From NCBI GenBank assembly GCA_001799695.1, contig MGTY01000045.1, positions 32,485 to 77,886 on the forward strand: 45,402 nucleotides of DNA, given 5' to 3'. Source of the DNA: Elusimicrobia bacterium GWA2_69_24 (lineage in GTDB: Bacteria > Elusimicrobiota > Elusimicrobia > UBA1565). Below, piece by piece: positions 1 through 8,852 of the stretch. The notes under the pieces were generated by a model, which saw nothing but the letters and a program-made list of their open reading frames with translations, was not told the origin of the DNA and searched no databases. The position numbers were made by a program, and so were the translations under genes. How positions within the stretch are numbered: the stretch's first letter is position 1; every line of letters starts with the position of its first letter.

Positions 1-404
1 CGGCGGCCGCGCCGCCGGTCCCGACGGCGGGCGGCTCCGAGACCCTTCTGCTCGTGGAGGATGAGGCCGCCGTGCGCCGCGCCGTGGCCCGGATGCTTCG
101 GGAAGCCGGCTACACGGTGCTGGAGGCCTCGGCTCCGGGCGAGGCCCTCAAGCTGGCGCTGGAGCGCGACGCCGAGATCCGCCTGGTCCTAAGCGACGTC
201 GTCATGCCCGGCCAGAGCGGCCCGGCCCTGGCCAAGGAACTGGGCGCCCAGGGCCTCAAGGCGCGGTTCTTGTTCATGACCGGCTACGCGGACAGTTCCA
301 TGGAGGAGCTCAAGGAGTTGGGCCGGAGCCTGCCTTTTCTGCGCAAGCCTTTCACGCGGGACGAGTTGCTCCGCGGCGTCCGCGACCTGCTGGGCGCCCG
401 CTGA
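1..404 (+). CDS. Hybrid sensor histidine kinase, C-terminal receiver domain (partial, 5' end outside window)
   Basis: The reading frame is open from base 3 to the TGA at 402-404, so this is the end of a gene that starts upstream. What remains is an Ala/Pro linker followed by a complete receiver domain. The acidic pair lies in LLLVEDEAAV, the probable phospho-acceptor Asp in LVLSDVVMPG, the Thr of the switch in FMTGYADS and the conserved Lys in RKPF. The same SDVVMP/FMSGY/KPF pattern ends the two large hybrid kinases of this window (2402-5125 and 12375-16997), so the missing part is probably a PAS/HisKA/HATPase kinase of the same type. It ends 54 nt before the response regulator that follows. 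Confidence 0.85.
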   Translation, partial: AAAPPVPTAGGSETLLLVEDEAAVRRAVARMLREAGYTVLEASAPGEALKLALERDAEIRLVLSDVVMPGQSGPALAKELGAQGLKARFLFMTGYADSSMEELKELGRSLPFLRKPFTRDELLRGVRDLLGAR

Positions 405-446
405 CACGCCCGTTGAGCGCCCTCGCTTCGTTGCGGCGGATTGTCC

Positions 447-452
447 TACAAT
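447..452 (+). promoter_or_regulatory. TACAAT -10 box abutting the response regulator start
   Basis: TACAAT ends 6 nt before ATG 459, so transcription would begin at or within 1-2 nt of the start codon, giving a leaderless message. I see no good -35 box 17 nt upstream and no Shine-Dalgarno sequence. The same arrangement recurs before several other genes in the window. Confidence 0.45.
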
Positions 453-458
453 GCACGG

Positions 459-1151
459 ATGCCCAAGCGCATCCTGGTCATCGACGACGCGGAGAAGCTG
501 CGCCGGGCCGTGGAGAAGGCCTTGTCCCTGGAGGGCTTCACGGTGCTGTCCGCCGCGAGCGGCACCGACGGCCTGGCTCTGGCCCAGGAATCGCCCCCCG
601 ACCTCGTGCTGACCGACGCGGACCTGCCGGGCCTGGACGGGCATGCGCTGTGCCGCGCGCTCAAGAAGGGGGGAGCGACCCGGGGCATCCCGGTCATCAT
701 CATGTCCGGCCAGATGGTCGCGGAGCAGGACGTGGTCTCCGGGCTGGAGGGCGGGGCGGATGACTACGTCATCAAACCTTTCACGATGAAGATCCTGCTG
801 GCCCGGATCAACGCGGTGCTGCGGCGCTACGGCCGGCCCCTGGGGAGCGACGGGCTGCTCAAGCGCGGGGGCATCGAGCTGGACCCCGCGGCGCGGGAGG
901 TGCGGGTCGCGGGGCGGGCCGTCGCGCTCACGCGCAAGGAGTTCGACCTGCTGGCCCTGTTCCTCGAGCGGCCGGGCCGGGTGCATACGGTCAACGGCCT
1001 GCTGGAGACCATCTGGGGCTACGACGTGGCGGATTACAACGACCCCCAGACGGTGCAGACCCACGTCTCGCGCCTGCGCCGGAAGCTGGGACCCCAGACC
1101 GGCGACCGCATCGTCAACGTGCACGGCCTGGGCTACAAGTTCGAGGAGTAG
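459..1151 (+). CDS. OmpR/PhoB-family response regulator
   Basis: This 230-residue protein has the two-domain layout of the OmpR/PhoB family: a receiver over residues about 3-117 (acidic pair in LVIDDAEK, phospho-acceptor in VLTDADLPG, Lys in VIKPF) and a C-terminal winged helix over about 135-228 (LTRKEFDLLALF, the recognition region QTVQTHVSRLRRKL and the closing hairpin VHGLGYKF). It should bind DNA direct repeats and alter transcription when phosphorylated. I chose ATG 459 over the TTG at 441 because MPKRILVIDD is where homologues begin and because a TACAAT box at 447-452 sits 6 nt before it. Its cognate kinase may be the receiver-kinase at 1161-2276 or the hybrid kinase at 2402. Repeats at 2312-2355 are a plausible target. 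Confidence 0.93.
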   Translation: MPKRILVIDDAEKLRRAVEKALSLEGFTVLSAASGTDGLALAQESPPDLVLTDADLPGLDGHALCRALKKGGATRGIPVIIMSGQMVAEQDVVSGLEGGADDYVIKPFTMKILLARINAVLRRYGRPLGSDGLLKRGGIELDPAAREVRVAGRAVALTRKEFDLLALFLERPGRVHTVNGLLETIWGYDVADYNDPQTVQTHVSRLRRKLGPQTGDRIVNVHGLGYKFEE

Positions 1152-1160
1152 GCGCGGGGG

Positions 1161-2276
1161 TCAAGCCCGGGGCAGCGAGAGAGTGAGCGTCGTGCCCTCC
1201 CCCGGGCGGCTGGCGGCGGTGAGGTTCCCGCCGTGCAGGCGCACGACTTCATCCGCGATAGCCAGCCCGAGACCCAGTCCTCCCGTCCGGCGCGTGAGGT
1301 GGGGCTCGGTCTGGCGGAAGGCGTCGAATATCCAGGGGAGTTCGCTGGGGACGACGGCCGCGCCGGTGTTGGCGATGCGGAGCAGGACGCGAGGACCTTC
1401 CTGCCAGGTCTCCAGGCGGATGGCGCCGCGGGCCGGGGTGAACCGCACGGCGTTGTCGACGAGTTCGTGGAGCGCGATGCGCAGCCAGTGCGCGTCGCCC
1501 CACAGGAGGGGGAGGTCCTCCGCGTGGGCGGCGGTGCAGGACAGGTCCTTGCTCCGGAGGTCCGCGCGGTAGTCTTCCAGAACGAAGTCCGCCAGCGTCC
1601 GGAGCGACAGCTGTTCCCGACGGGCAGCGACGTCCCCCCGCCGCAGGCTGGCGTAGTTGAGCAGTGTCTCGACGCGCTCGTGCAGGCGCTTGAGGTTCTG
1701 CCGCAGCATGGCGATCCCCCGGGCGTGTTGTTTCCGGTCCCGGGTCTCGGCGAGCAGGTCCACGCTGCCGAGCATGACGGCCAGGGGGGTGCGCAGCTCA
1801 TGACTGACGATGGACAGAAAACCGTTCTGCAGCTCCTCCGCCTGGCGCAGCCGCTCATTGGCCAGCCGGAGGCGGGCGTCGGTCGCCGGCTGGGTCTGGA
1901 AGCCCGCCGCGAGCGCGCGGCGGTCGCTGCAGCGCTGCACGGCGGCGCGCAGGGCGTCGGGGTCGAAGGGCTTGGGGAGGTAGTCGCAGGCGCCTTCCTG
2001 GAGGGTGGCGACCGCGGTCTCATAGGTCGGGCCGCCGGTCATGATGATGATCCCCAATCCGGGCTGGAGCCGGCTCGCTTCGCGGGTGAGGGCGACGCCG
2101 CTCTTGCCCGGCAGATTGATGTCGGTGAGCAGGATGTCGTAGGAGTCGGCCTCCAGCGCGCGCAGCGCGCTCTCGCCGTCTTCGGCCAGGGCCACGGCAT
2201 GTCCGGATCGCGCGAGGGCCCTGCGGCACAGCGCGCGCACGGCGGACTCGTCGTCAACGACCAGGATGCTCGGCAT
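1161..2276 (-). CDS. Receiver-histidine kinase (REC-HisKA-HATPase)
   Basis: The 371-residue protein begins with a receiver domain (SILVVDDES, phospho-acceptor in LLTDINLPG, KPF near residue 104), followed by a helical linker, a HisKA dimerisation helix with the phospho-acceptor His in SIVSHELRTPL, and an HATPase_c domain (N box HELVDNAVRF, G2 region GGLGLGLAIADEVV). The G1 box reads IANTG rather than DxG, a change also seen in some active kinases. No membrane segment is present, so it is cytosolic and probably receives phosphate from another kinase through its N-terminal receiver. It is convergent with the regulator at 459-1151 (9 nt apart) and divergent from the hybrid kinase at 2402. A purine-rich GAGAGGGA precedes ATG 2276. 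Confidence 0.9.
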   Translation of the reverse strand: MPSILVVDDESAVRALCRRALARSGHAVALAEDGESALRALEADSYDILLTDINLPGKSGVALTREASRLQPGLGIIIMTGGPTYETAVATLQEGACDYLPKPFDPDALRAAVQRCSDRRALAAGFQTQPATDARLRLANERLRQAEELQNGFLSIVSHELRTPLAVMLGSVDLLAETRDRKQHARGIAMLRQNLKRLHERVETLLNYASLRRGDVAARREQLSLRTLADFVLEDYRADLRSKDLSCTAAHAEDLPLLWGDAHWLRIALHELVDNAVRFTPARGAIRLETWQEGPRVLLRIANTGAAVVPSELPWIFDAFRQTEPHLTRRTGGLGLGLAIADEVVRLHGGNLTAASRPGEGTTLTLSLPRA

Positions 2277-2311
2277 GGCGGTCCCTCTCTTGCCCTCAGT
2301 ATGGGACGCCC

Positions 2312-2355
2312 GGCTCAGGGCAGGTTCAGGGCCGGCTCAATTCCAGCTCAGGCGC
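2312..2355 (+). promoter_or_regulatory. Four tandem 11-bp direct repeats, candidate OmpR/PhoB-type binding array
   Basis: Four contiguous units start at 2312, 2323, 2334 and 2345 and follow the consensus GGCTCAGGGCC; each keeps a YTCA core at the same offset. An 11-bp period is the spacing used by PhoB/OmpR-family dimers. The last unit covers the place where a -35 box would lie for the TACAAT at 2369-2374, which has no recognisable -35 hexamer, as in activator-dependent Pho-box promoters. The array lies in the divergent gap between the genes starting at 2276 and 2402 and could serve both. The regulator encoded at 459-1151 is the obvious candidate to bind it; that link is inferred. Confidence 0.55.
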
Positions 2356-2368
2356 TCCTGGGGATTGA

Positions 2369-2374
2369 TACAAT
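2369..2374 (+). promoter_or_regulatory. TACAAT -10 box for the hybrid kinase and hyp operon
   Basis: TACAAT lies 13 nt after the 11-bp repeat array and 27 nt before ATG 2402. An AGGATAGGA purine stretch follows but is rather far from the start codon to act as a ribosome site. If the short gaps downstream mean co-transcription, this promoter drives the kinase, hypF and possibly the rest of the hyp genes. Confidence 0.45.
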
Positions 2375-2401
2375 AAGGATAGGAGCCGACCCCGCGGGAC
2401 C

Positions 2402-5125
2402 ATGAGCGACCGAATCCGCCTTCTGCTTAAGATACTCGCGGTCATCCTGTTCGGCGAGACCCTGGTGATGTTCGTCCTGCCTTGGCTCCTTCCCGACCGA
2501 TTCCTGGGGACCTGGGTCGAGAACGTCTGCGATGGGGTGTTCCTGTCCCTCGGGACCGCTCCCGTCTTCTATCTATGGTTATTCCGGGCCGAAGGCGAGG
2601 TCCTGACCTGGCAGGAGGCCCATCGGGAATCGGAAGCCCGTTTCCAGACGCTGGTCTCCCACGCCTTGGTCGGGATCTACATCATCTCGGAGGAGCGCTT
2701 CCTCTACGTCAACCCCGCCTTCGCGGCCATCTTCGGCTATCGCGCCGAGGAGATACTCGCCCTGCCGTCGTCGGCGGCCCTGGTGATGGAAGCGGACCGG
2801 GGACGGGTCGCCGAGCAGCTCGCCGGGCGGGTCGCGGGCCGCGAGAGCGTCGCGCGCTACTCCTTCACGGGCCGGCGCAAGGACGGCTCGCCGGTCCCGG
2901 TGGAGATACTGGGGACGGTCGCCGATATCGGGGGCCGCCGGGTCATCCTGGGGACGCTCCTGGACGTCTCGGAGAAAATCGCCCACGAGGACGGCCTGCG
3001 CCGCCAGGACACACTCAAGACCGTGCTCAACAAGCTGCTGCGCCTGTCGCTGGAGGACCAGCCGCTCGCGCGCATCCTGGAGTCGGCGTTGGACGAGGTC
3101 CTGGCCATCCCCTGGCTGAGTCTGGCCGCGCGCGGCGCCGTCTTCCTGGTCGAAGGCGAGCCGGACCTGCTGGTGCTGAAGGTCCAGCGCGGTCTCAGCC
3201 CCGAGATCCAGGCCAAGTGCGCCAAGGTGCCCTTCGGGCGATGCCTGTGCGGCCGGGCGGCGGACTCCGGCGAGCTGGCTTACTCGGCCAGCGTGGACGA
3301 GTCCCATGAGCACCGCTATGGGGGGATGAGCCCGCACGGCCATTATTGCGTGCCCATCAAGCTCCAGGACCGGGTCATCGGGGTCTTGACCTTGTATCTG
3401 AGGGCGGGACATGCCGTGAACCGCATGGAGACGGAGTTCCTGGCTTCGGTCGCGGACGTGCTGGCCATCGTCATAGAGCACGACCATATGGGGCGGATGA
3501 TCTCCGCCCTGCGCGACATCCCCTTGGAGGCGGAGAAGCTGGAGACTCCGGATGAGATCCTGGCCTGCGCGGTCCGGGGGATCTGCGCCGCCATGTCCTG
3601 GAGCGTGGGGGAGGTCTGGGCCGCCGCGCAGAACGGCTCCCTGGTGTGCCGCCACTCGTGGCATGTCGATGACCCGGGCCTGCGGGCCTTCGCTCGGGAG
3701 AGCGCCGGGCTCTCTTTCCAGCCCGGCCGGTGCCTGCCCGGGCGGGTCTGGAGTTCCCGCAGCCCCCTCTGGATAGAGGACCTCTCGAAAGACGACGAAT
3801 TCCCGCGCCGGGAGCTCGCCCAGCATGCCGGGCTCCGGGCCGCCCTGGGCGTGCCGGTGCTGGTGGGGGGTGCGCCGGCCGCGGTGCTGGCCGTTTTCAA
3901 GCGCGAGGCCCTGCCGCAGGACCGCAGGGCCGTCGAATTCGTCCTGCTGGTCGCGGGCCGGATCGGGGAGCTCCTCCAGCGCCGCCAGCTCTCGGAACAG
4001 CTTCTGCACAGCCAGAAGCTGGACGCGATCGGGCGGTTGGCCGGGGGCATGGCCCACGACTTCAACAACCTCCTGACCGCGATCCTGGGCTACAGCGACT
4101 TCCTCAACAAGGGACTGAAGCCGGAAGACCCCCTGAACGAGGACGTCGCCGAGATCCGGCGCGCCGCGGAGCGCGCTTCCGCCCTCACGCGGCAGTTGCT
4201 GGCCTTCAGCCGCAGGCAGAGGCTCCTGCCGCGCGTCATCGACCTCAACGCGGCCGTCAGCGAGCTGGGGAAGATGCTGCGGCGGCTCATCGGGGAAGGC
4301 GTGGAACTGGCGCTGGAACCGGCCCCGCAGGCGGTCTGGGTGAAGGTGGACCCCGGGCAGTTCGAGCAGGTGGTGGTCAACCTGGCGGTGAACGCGCGCG
4401 ACGCCATGCCCCAGGGCGGGCGGCTGTCGATCCGGGCCGGTTGGGCGGAGCTCGCCGGCGAGGCCGCCGCGCTCGCGCAGCTGCCTCCCGGGCGGTACGC
4501 CCTGCTGGCGGTCGCGGACACGGGTACGGGCATGGAGCCGTCGGTGCAGGCGCGCATATTCGAACCGTTCTTCACCACCAAGGAGCCGGGCAAGGGCACG
4601 GGGCTGGGGCTTTCCACCGTCTACGGGATCGTCAAGCAGAGCGGGGGGGGGATCGCGTTCGAGAGCGCGCCGGGAAGGGGGACGCAATTCCGGGTCTATC
4701 TGCCCGGAGCGGGCGAGGCCGCGCCGACGGTGTCCGGCGAGGCCGCTCCCGCCGCGGCGCGGGCGTGCGGAACGGTCCTGTTGGTGGAGGACGAGGGTAA
4801 GGTCCGAGCCATAGCGGCGCGGGCGCTGCGGGAGGCGGGCTTGGAGGTGCTGGAGGCGGAGGGGCCGGATGAGGCGCTCGCCGTGGCCCGGGGCGGGGAG
4901 CGGTTCGACCTCCTGCTGTCGGACGTCATCATGCCGAGGATGAACGGGAAGGCGCTGGCCCACGAGGTCGCGGCCCTGAGGCCGGGGGTCAAGGTCCTTT
5001 TCATGTCGGGGTATCAGGACCTCGCGGCCGCGGGGCAGGCGCTCGATCCCGCCGACGCCCTCCTGGAGAAACCGTTTTTTCCGGAACAGCTCGTGCGCCG
5101 CGTCACCGAGATCCTGGCGGCCTGA
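2402..5125 (+). CDS. Membrane hybrid histidine kinase (2 TM, PAS, 2 GAF, HisKA, HATPase, REC)
   Basis: The 907-residue protein has two N-terminal membrane helices (about residues 7-30 and 44-62), a PAS domain (about 77-195), two GAF domains (about 210-365 and 375-530), a HisKA domain with the His in [17 protein letters not shown], an HATPase domain (N box [12 protein letters not shown]1 DTGTGM, G2 [11 protein letters not shown]) and a C-terminal receiver (phospho-acceptor in [12 protein letters not shown]). The first GAF has a CLCG motif plus a further Cys in HGHYCVPIK, which could support redox or metal sensing. There is no DNA-binding domain, so output must pass to another protein. The gene ends 3 nt before hypF, suggesting that it is transcribed with the hydrogenase maturation genes and may regulate them. 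Confidence 0.92.
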   Translation: MSDRIRLLLKILAVILFGETLVMFVLPWLLPDRFLGTWVENVCDGVFLSLGTAPVFYLWLFRAEGEVLTWQEAHRESEARFQTLVSHALVGIYIISEERFLYVNPAFAAIFGYRAEEILALPSSAALVMEADRGRVAEQLAGRVAGRESVARYSFTGRRKDGSPVPVEILGTVADIGGRRVILGTLLDVSEKIAHEDGLRRQDTLKTVLNKLLRLSLEDQPLARILESALDEVLAIPWLSLAARGAVFLVEGEPDLLVLKVQRGLSPEIQAKCAKVPFGRCLCGRAADSGELAYSASVDESHEHRYGGMSPHGHYCVPIKLQDRVIGVLTLYLRAGHAVNRMETEFLASVADVLAIVIEHDHMGRMISALRDIPLEAEKLETPDEILACAVRGICAAMSWSVGEVWAAAQNGSLVCRHSWHVDDPGLRAFARESAGLSFQPGRCLPGRVWSSRSPLWIEDLSKDDEFPRRELAQHAGLRAALGVPVLVGGAPAAVLAVFKREALPQDRRAVEFVLLVAGRIGELLQRRQLSEQLLHSQKLDAIGRLAGGMAHDFNNLLTAILGYSDFLNKGLKPEDPLNEDVAEIRRAAERASALTRQLLAFSRRQRLLPRVIDLNAAVSELGKMLRRLIGEGVELALEPAPQAVWVKVDPGQFEQVVVNLAVNARDAMPQGGRLSIRAGWAELAGEAAALAQLPPGRYALLAVADTGTGMEPSVQARIFEPFFTTKEPGKGTGLGLSTVYGIVKQSGGGIAFESAPGRGTQFRVYLPGAGEAAPTVSGEAAPAAARACGTVLLVEDEGKVRAIAARALREAGLEVLEAEGPDEALAVARGGERFDLLLSDVIMPRMNGKALAHEVAALRPGVKVLFMSGYQDLAAAGQALDPADALLEKPFFPEQLVRRVTEILAA

Positions 5126-5128
5126 GCG

Positions 5129-7450
5129 ATGGCCGCCGAACGCAGGCGTCTGCGCATCGAGGTCGGCGGGCGGGTGCAGGGAGTCGGGTTCCGCCCCGCC
5201 GTGTACCGCTACGCCCGGGAGCGCTCCTTGGGCGGCTGGGTCACCAACACCCCGGAAGGCGTGGTCATCGAGGTCGAGGGCGCCCCGGCCGACGTGGCTG
5301 CCTTCCTGCGGGCGCTGGAGGAGTCCCCGCCTCCGGCCGCTTCCGTCGTCCGCATGAGCTCCCGGGAGCTGCCCGCGGAGGGAGCCTCGGAGTTCCGCAT
5401 CCTTGCCAGCCGCGCCGGGGTCGAGGTCCGCACCGAGGTCTCGCCGGACCTGGCGGTGTGCCCGGACTGCCTGCGGGAGCTGGCGGACCCCAAGGACCGC
5501 AGGCACGGCTATCCTTTCCTCAACTGCACCAATTGCGGTCCGCGCTTCACCATCGTGCGGGGCATCCCCTATGACCGGGCCCAGACCACCATGGAGCCCT
5601 TTCGCATGTGCCCCCGCTGCCGGGCCGAGTACGAGGACCCGGCGGACCGCCGCTTCCATGCCCAGCCCACGGCTTGCCCGGAGTGCGGGCCCAGGGTGTG
5701 GCTGGCCGGGCCGGACGGGGCCGAGCTTGCTGGACCGGACGAGGCGGTCGCTCGCGCCGCGGCTCTCCTGTGCGAGGGCCGCATCCTGGCGGTCAAAGGT
5801 CTGGGCGGATTTCACCTGGCCTGCGACGCGTCCAATGAAGAGGCGGTGCGGACCCTGCGGGGCAGGAAATACCGGGAGGACAAACCGTTCGCCCTCATGG
5901 CGCGAGACCTCGAGGAGATCCGCCGGTACTGCGCCGTGGATGCGGAGGAGGCGGCGTCTTTGGAGTCGGTACGGCGGCCGATCGTTCTCCTGCGGCGCGC
6001 CCCCCACCCCAGCCCTCCCCCGTTGGGGGAGGGGGTAGCGCCGGGGCAGGGGTGGCTGGGATTCATGCTTCCGTACACGCCTTTGCAGCAGCTATTGTTC
6101 GACGCCGGGGCGCCCGCGCCCCTGGTGATGACGAGCGGCAATCTCAGCGAGGAGCCCATCGCCTGTCAGAACGAGGAGGCCCTCGCGCGGCTGGCGGGCA
6201 TCGCCGACGCGTTCCTGCTCAACGACCGGGACATCCACATCCGCTGCGACGACAGCGTGTGCCGGGTCTGGGGCGGGGCCGAGCGGGTCCTGCGCCGGTC
6301 CCGGGGCTATGCCCCGGCCCCGATCCGCCTGTCGGCTCCCCTGCCGAGGCCGATCCTCGCCTGCGGGGCCGAGCTCAAGAACACCTTCTCCGTCGCCAAG
6401 GGGGGGGACTGCTTCCTCAGCCAGCACATCGGCGACCTCGGGAACCTGGAGACTTTGGAGTCCTTCGAGCGGGGAATCGAGCATTTCGAGAGGGTGTTCC
6501 AGGTCTCGCCGGGGCTCATCGCCTGCGACCGGCACCCGGACTACCTCTCCACGAAATACGCCCGGGAGCGCGCGGCCGCGCAGGGGCTGCGCCTGGTATC
6601 GGTCCAGCACCACCATGCCCATATCGCCGCCTGCATGGCCGACAACCGGCTCTCGGAGAAGGTCATCGGCGTGGCCTACGACGGCACGGGCTACGGCGAC
6701 GACGGGACGGTGTGGGGCGGCGAGATATTGGTCGCGGACTATCGCGGTTTCGAGCGCGCGGCACATCTGAAGACCGTGCCCATGCCGGGGGGGGACCAGG
6801 CCATACGGGAGCCGTGGCGCATGGCCGCCAGCCATCTGGTCTCGGCCTTCGGCCCCGGGTGCCTCGACCGGGATTCCGGCTTTACCCGGCGGCTCGACCG
6901 CGGCAAGTGGGAGATCCTCCAGAAGGCGGCCGAGTCCGGATTGCAGAGCCCCCGCACCTCCAGCATGGGGCGGCTCTTCGACGCGGTCGCAGCCCTGGTC
7001 GGGGTCCGCGACGCCATCCGCTACGAGGGGCAAGCGGCCATCGAACTGGAGATGCTGGCGCATGCGGCGGGGGGGACGGTTCCGGAACCGTATCCCTTCG
7101 CGACCGGAGGGGGGGATTGGCCCTGGGTCATGGACCCCGCGCCCGTGCTCCAGGCCGTCATCGCGGACCTTGCTGCCGGGACCCCGGCCGGGACCGTCGC
7201 CGCGCGCTTCCACCGGACCGCGGCCGCCTGGACCGTGTCGGTCTGCTCGGCGGTCCGCTCGGAGCGGGGCCTGCAGCGGGTGGCGCTGAGCGGCGGGGTC
7301 TTCCAGAACACCCTTTTGCTAGAATGGACCTGCCGGTCCCTTCAGAACGCCGGTTTTTCGGTCCTCACCCATCGCCAGGTGCCGACGAACGACGGGGGTA
7401 TCTGCCTGGGGCAGACGATGATTGCAAGCGAGTCGCTCACCGGACGCTGA
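5129..7450 (+). CDS. hypF: Carbamoyltransferase HypF, NiFe-hydrogenase maturation
   Basis: HypF converts carbamoyl phosphate into a carbamoyl-adenylate and passes the carbamoyl group to HypE, the first step in making the CN ligands of the NiFe site. The 773-residue protein has the full domain order: acylphosphatase-like (GRVQGVGFRPAVYRYA, residues about 8-90), two zinc-finger pairs (CPDC and CTNC, CPRC and CPEC, about 108-190), a YrdC-like domain (GGFHLACDASNEEAV) and a Kae1-like C-terminal domain (HHHAHIAACM, SGGVFQNTLLLEW). Around residues 291-303 there is a Pro/Gly-rich stretch (APHPSPPPLGEG) that is an in-frame copy of a palindromic repeat found elsewhere in the window. It precedes the conserved MLPYTPL segment and looks like an inserted surface loop. 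The gene lies 3 nt after the hybrid kinase. Confidence 0.96.
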   Translation: MAAERRRLRIEVGGRVQGVGFRPAVYRYARERSLGGWVTNTPEGVVIEVEGAPADVAAFLRALEESPPPAASVVRMSSRELPAEGASEFRILASRAGVEVRTEVSPDLAVCPDCLRELADPKDRRHGYPFLNCTNCGPRFTIVRGIPYDRAQTTMEPFRMCPRCRAEYEDPADRRFHAQPTACPECGPRVWLAGPDGAELAGPDEAVARAAALLCEGRILAVKGLGGFHLACDASNEEAVRTLRGRKYREDKPFALMARDLEEIRRYCAVDAEEAASLESVRRPIVLLRRAPHPSPPPLGEGVAPGQGWLGFMLPYTPLQQLLFDAGAPAPLVMTSGNLSEEPIACQNEEALARLAGIADAFLLNDRDIHIRCDDSVCRVWGGAERVLRRSRGYAPAPIRLSAPLPRPILACGAELKNTFSVAKGGDCFLSQHIGDLGNLETLESFERGIEHFERVFQVSPGLIACDRHPDYLSTKYARERAAAQGLRLVSVQHHHAHIAACMADNRLSEKVIGVAYDGTGYGDDGTVWGGEILVADYRGFERAAHLKTVPMPGGDQAIREPWRMAASHLVSAFGPGCLDRDSGFTRRLDRGKWEILQKAAESGLQSPRTSSMGRLFDAVAALVGVRDAIRYEGQAAIELEMLAHAAGGTVPEPYPFATGGGDWPWVMDPAPVLQAVIADLAAGTPAGTVAARFHRTAAAWTVSVCSAVRSERGLQRVALSGGVFQNTLLLEWTCRSLQNAGFSVLTHRQVPTNDGGICLGQTMIASESLTGR
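5999..6035 (+). repeat. GC-rich palindromic repeat inserted in frame within hypF
   Basis: This stretch contains CCCTCCCCC, a 3-nt loop and GGGGGAGGG, preceded by CCCCCCACCCCA. It is the reverse-complement orientation of the intergenic copies at 7470-7505 and 35312-35346. Here it is translated as a Pro/Gly-rich loop and keeps the hypF frame. Confidence 0.75.
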
Positions 7451-7469
7451 GTTGCCGTGAATTCTTTTT

Positions 7470-7505
7470 CCCTCCCCCCTTGTGGGGGAGGGTTAGGGTG
7501 GGGGG
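7470..7505 (+). repeat. GC-rich palindromic repeat between hypF and hypC
   Basis: CCCTCCCCC and GGGGGAGGG flank a short loop and are followed by TTAGGGTGGGGGG. The hairpin has no following T-run, so I do not call it a terminator, although it could affect the relative expression of hypF and hypC. It is the same family as the copies in hypF and at 35312-35346. Confidence 0.75.
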
Positions 7506-7530
7506 AAGGGGATCGTGGAGGTCGGCTGAT

Positions 7531-7764
7531 ATGTGTCTAGCAGTCCCCATGGAACTGATGTCTATTCAGGGCGAGCTCGGCATCGTCGAGCTGGGCGGCG
7601 CGCGGACCGAGGTCCGGCTGACCCTGCTGGAGGATCCCCAGGTCGGCGATTTCGTCATCGTGCACGCGGGCTTCGCCATCCAGAAGCTGGACCGCGAGCA
7701 GGCGGAGAAGGACCTGGCCCTCATGGCGGAGGTTTTCGGGGATGGGACCCCGGGCGGCCGATGA
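7531..7764 (+). CDS. hypC: Hydrogenase maturation chaperone HypC
   Basis: HypC is a small chaperone that forms a complex with HypD and carries the Fe(CN)2CO unit to the hydrogenase large-subunit precursor. The 77-residue protein starts MCLAVPMEL, with the essential Cys at position 2 that becomes N-terminal after Met removal, and contains the usual beta-barrel segment (VGDFVIVHAGFAIQKLD) near residues 47-63. This start is fixed by the MCLAVP motif. The stop codon overlaps the hypD start as ATGA (7761-7764), suggesting translational coupling. The gap to hypF is 80 nt and holds a palindromic repeat. Confidence 0.96.
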   Translation: MCLAVPMELMSIQGELGIVELGGARTEVRLTLLEDPQVGDFVIVHAGFAIQKLDREQAEKDLALMAEVFGDGTPGGR

Positions 7765-8852
7765 AATACCTCGACGAGTACCGCCGGCCCGGCCCCGTCC
7801 AGGCCCTGCTCGAGAAGACCCGGCAGGCCCTGGCCGGCCGCAAGGCCGTGCTGATGGAGGTCTGCGGCACGCACACGGTGGCCATATTCCGCAGCGGCCT
7901 GCGGCAGGTACTGCCCGAGTCCGTGGAGCTGCTGTCCGGGCCCGGCTGTCCGGTCTGCGTCACTCCCAATCGCTACCTCGACCAGGCCATCGCCTACGGC
8001 CGCTTGCCGGGCACGATCGTGACGACTTTCGGGGACATGTTCCGCGTCCCGGGTTCCTCCTCCAGCCTGGAGCGTGAGAAGGCGTCCGGCGCGGACATAC
8101 GCACCGTCTACTCCCCGGCGGAGAGCGTGGAGCTCGCGGCGCAAAACCCCGACCGGCATGTCGTGTTCCTGGGCGTGGGCTTCGAGACCACGACCCCCGG
8201 TGTGGCCGCCTGCGTCCTGACCGCGCGCGACCGGGGCCTCAGGAACTATTCCGTGCTCTGCGGGCACAAGACGGTCCCGCAGGCCCTGCGCGCCCTGGCT
8301 TCGGATCCCGAGCTCCGGGTGGGAGGGCTCATCCTCCCCGGGCACGTGAGCACCGTCATCGGCGCCGAGCCCTATCGCTTCCTGGTATCGGAGTTCCATA
8401 TCCCCTCCGTTATCGTGGGCTTCGAGCCCGCGGATATCGTCCAGGGCGTCCTGATGCTCGCGCGGCAGATCGCGGAAGGGGCGCCGCGCCTCGAGATACA
8501 GTATCGCCGCAGCGTCCAACCCCAGGGCAATGCCAAGGCCGTGGGCTTCATCGAACGCGTGTTCGAGCCCTGCGATTCGGTCTGGCGGGGCATCGGGAAC
8601 ATCCCGGGCAGCGGACTGCGCATCCGTTCCGAGTTCGCGGAGTTCGACGCGGAGAAGCGCCTCGACGCCGAGCCCGAGCCCGAGAAGTCCGCCGCGGGCT
8701 GCATCTGCGGCCAGGTGCTGCGGGGCGTGCGCAAGCCCTCCGACTGCGCCCTTTTCGGCTCCAGCTGCACCCCGACCGCCCCGGTGGGCGCCTGCATGGT
8801 CTCAAGCGAAGGCACCTGCGCGGCCTACTACAAATATGGGCGAGAAAGCTGA
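7761..8852 (+). CDS. hypD: Hydrogenase maturation iron-sulfur protein HypD
   Basis: HypD holds a [4Fe-4S] cluster and, with HypC, is the scaffold on which the Fe(CN)2CO group is assembled. The 363-residue protein shows the family signatures: CGTHT (Cys35), GPGCPVCV (Cys63 and Cys66), GFETTTP and GHKTVP. The C-terminal cluster-binding region has Cys residues in GCICGQVL, SDCALF, SSCTP, GACMVS and GTCAAYY. The start is set by the ATGA overlap with hypC and the MKYLDEYR N-terminus. It overlaps hypE by 17 nt. Confidence 0.96.
   Translation: MKYLDEYRRPGPVQALLEKTRQALAGRKAVLMEVCGTHTVAIFRSGLRQVLPESVELLSGPGCPVCVTPNRYLDQAIAYGRLPGTIVTTFGDMFRVPGSSSSLEREKASGADIRTVYSPAESVELAAQNPDRHVVFLGVGFETTTPGVAACVLTARDRGLRNYSVLCGHKTVPQALRALASDPELRVGGLILPGHVSTVIGAEPYRFLVSEFHIPSVIVGFEPADIVQGVLMLARQIAEGAPRLEIQYRRSVQPQGNAKAVGFIERVFEPCDSVWRGIGNIPGSGLRIRSEFAEFDAEKRLDAEPEPEKSAAGCICGQVLRGVRKPSDCALFGSSCTPTAPVGACMVSSEGTCAAYYKYGRES

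Noticed and set aside
1155..1173. Apparent fragment of the REP core (GGGTCAAGCCCGGGG) after the response regulator
   Set aside because: It overlaps the coding end of the receiver-kinase and lacks flanking repeat sequence; the match is too short to be sure.
2579..6007. Minus-strand open frame of 1142 codons opposite the hybrid kinase and hypF
   Set aside because: It is antisense to two clearly recognised genes and has an Arg/Gly/Pro/His-rich composition typical of shadow frames in high-GC DNA.
7470..7505. Rho-independent terminator between hypF and hypC
   Set aside because: The hairpin has no following T-run and is a dispersed repeat; hypC would be cut off from its operon.
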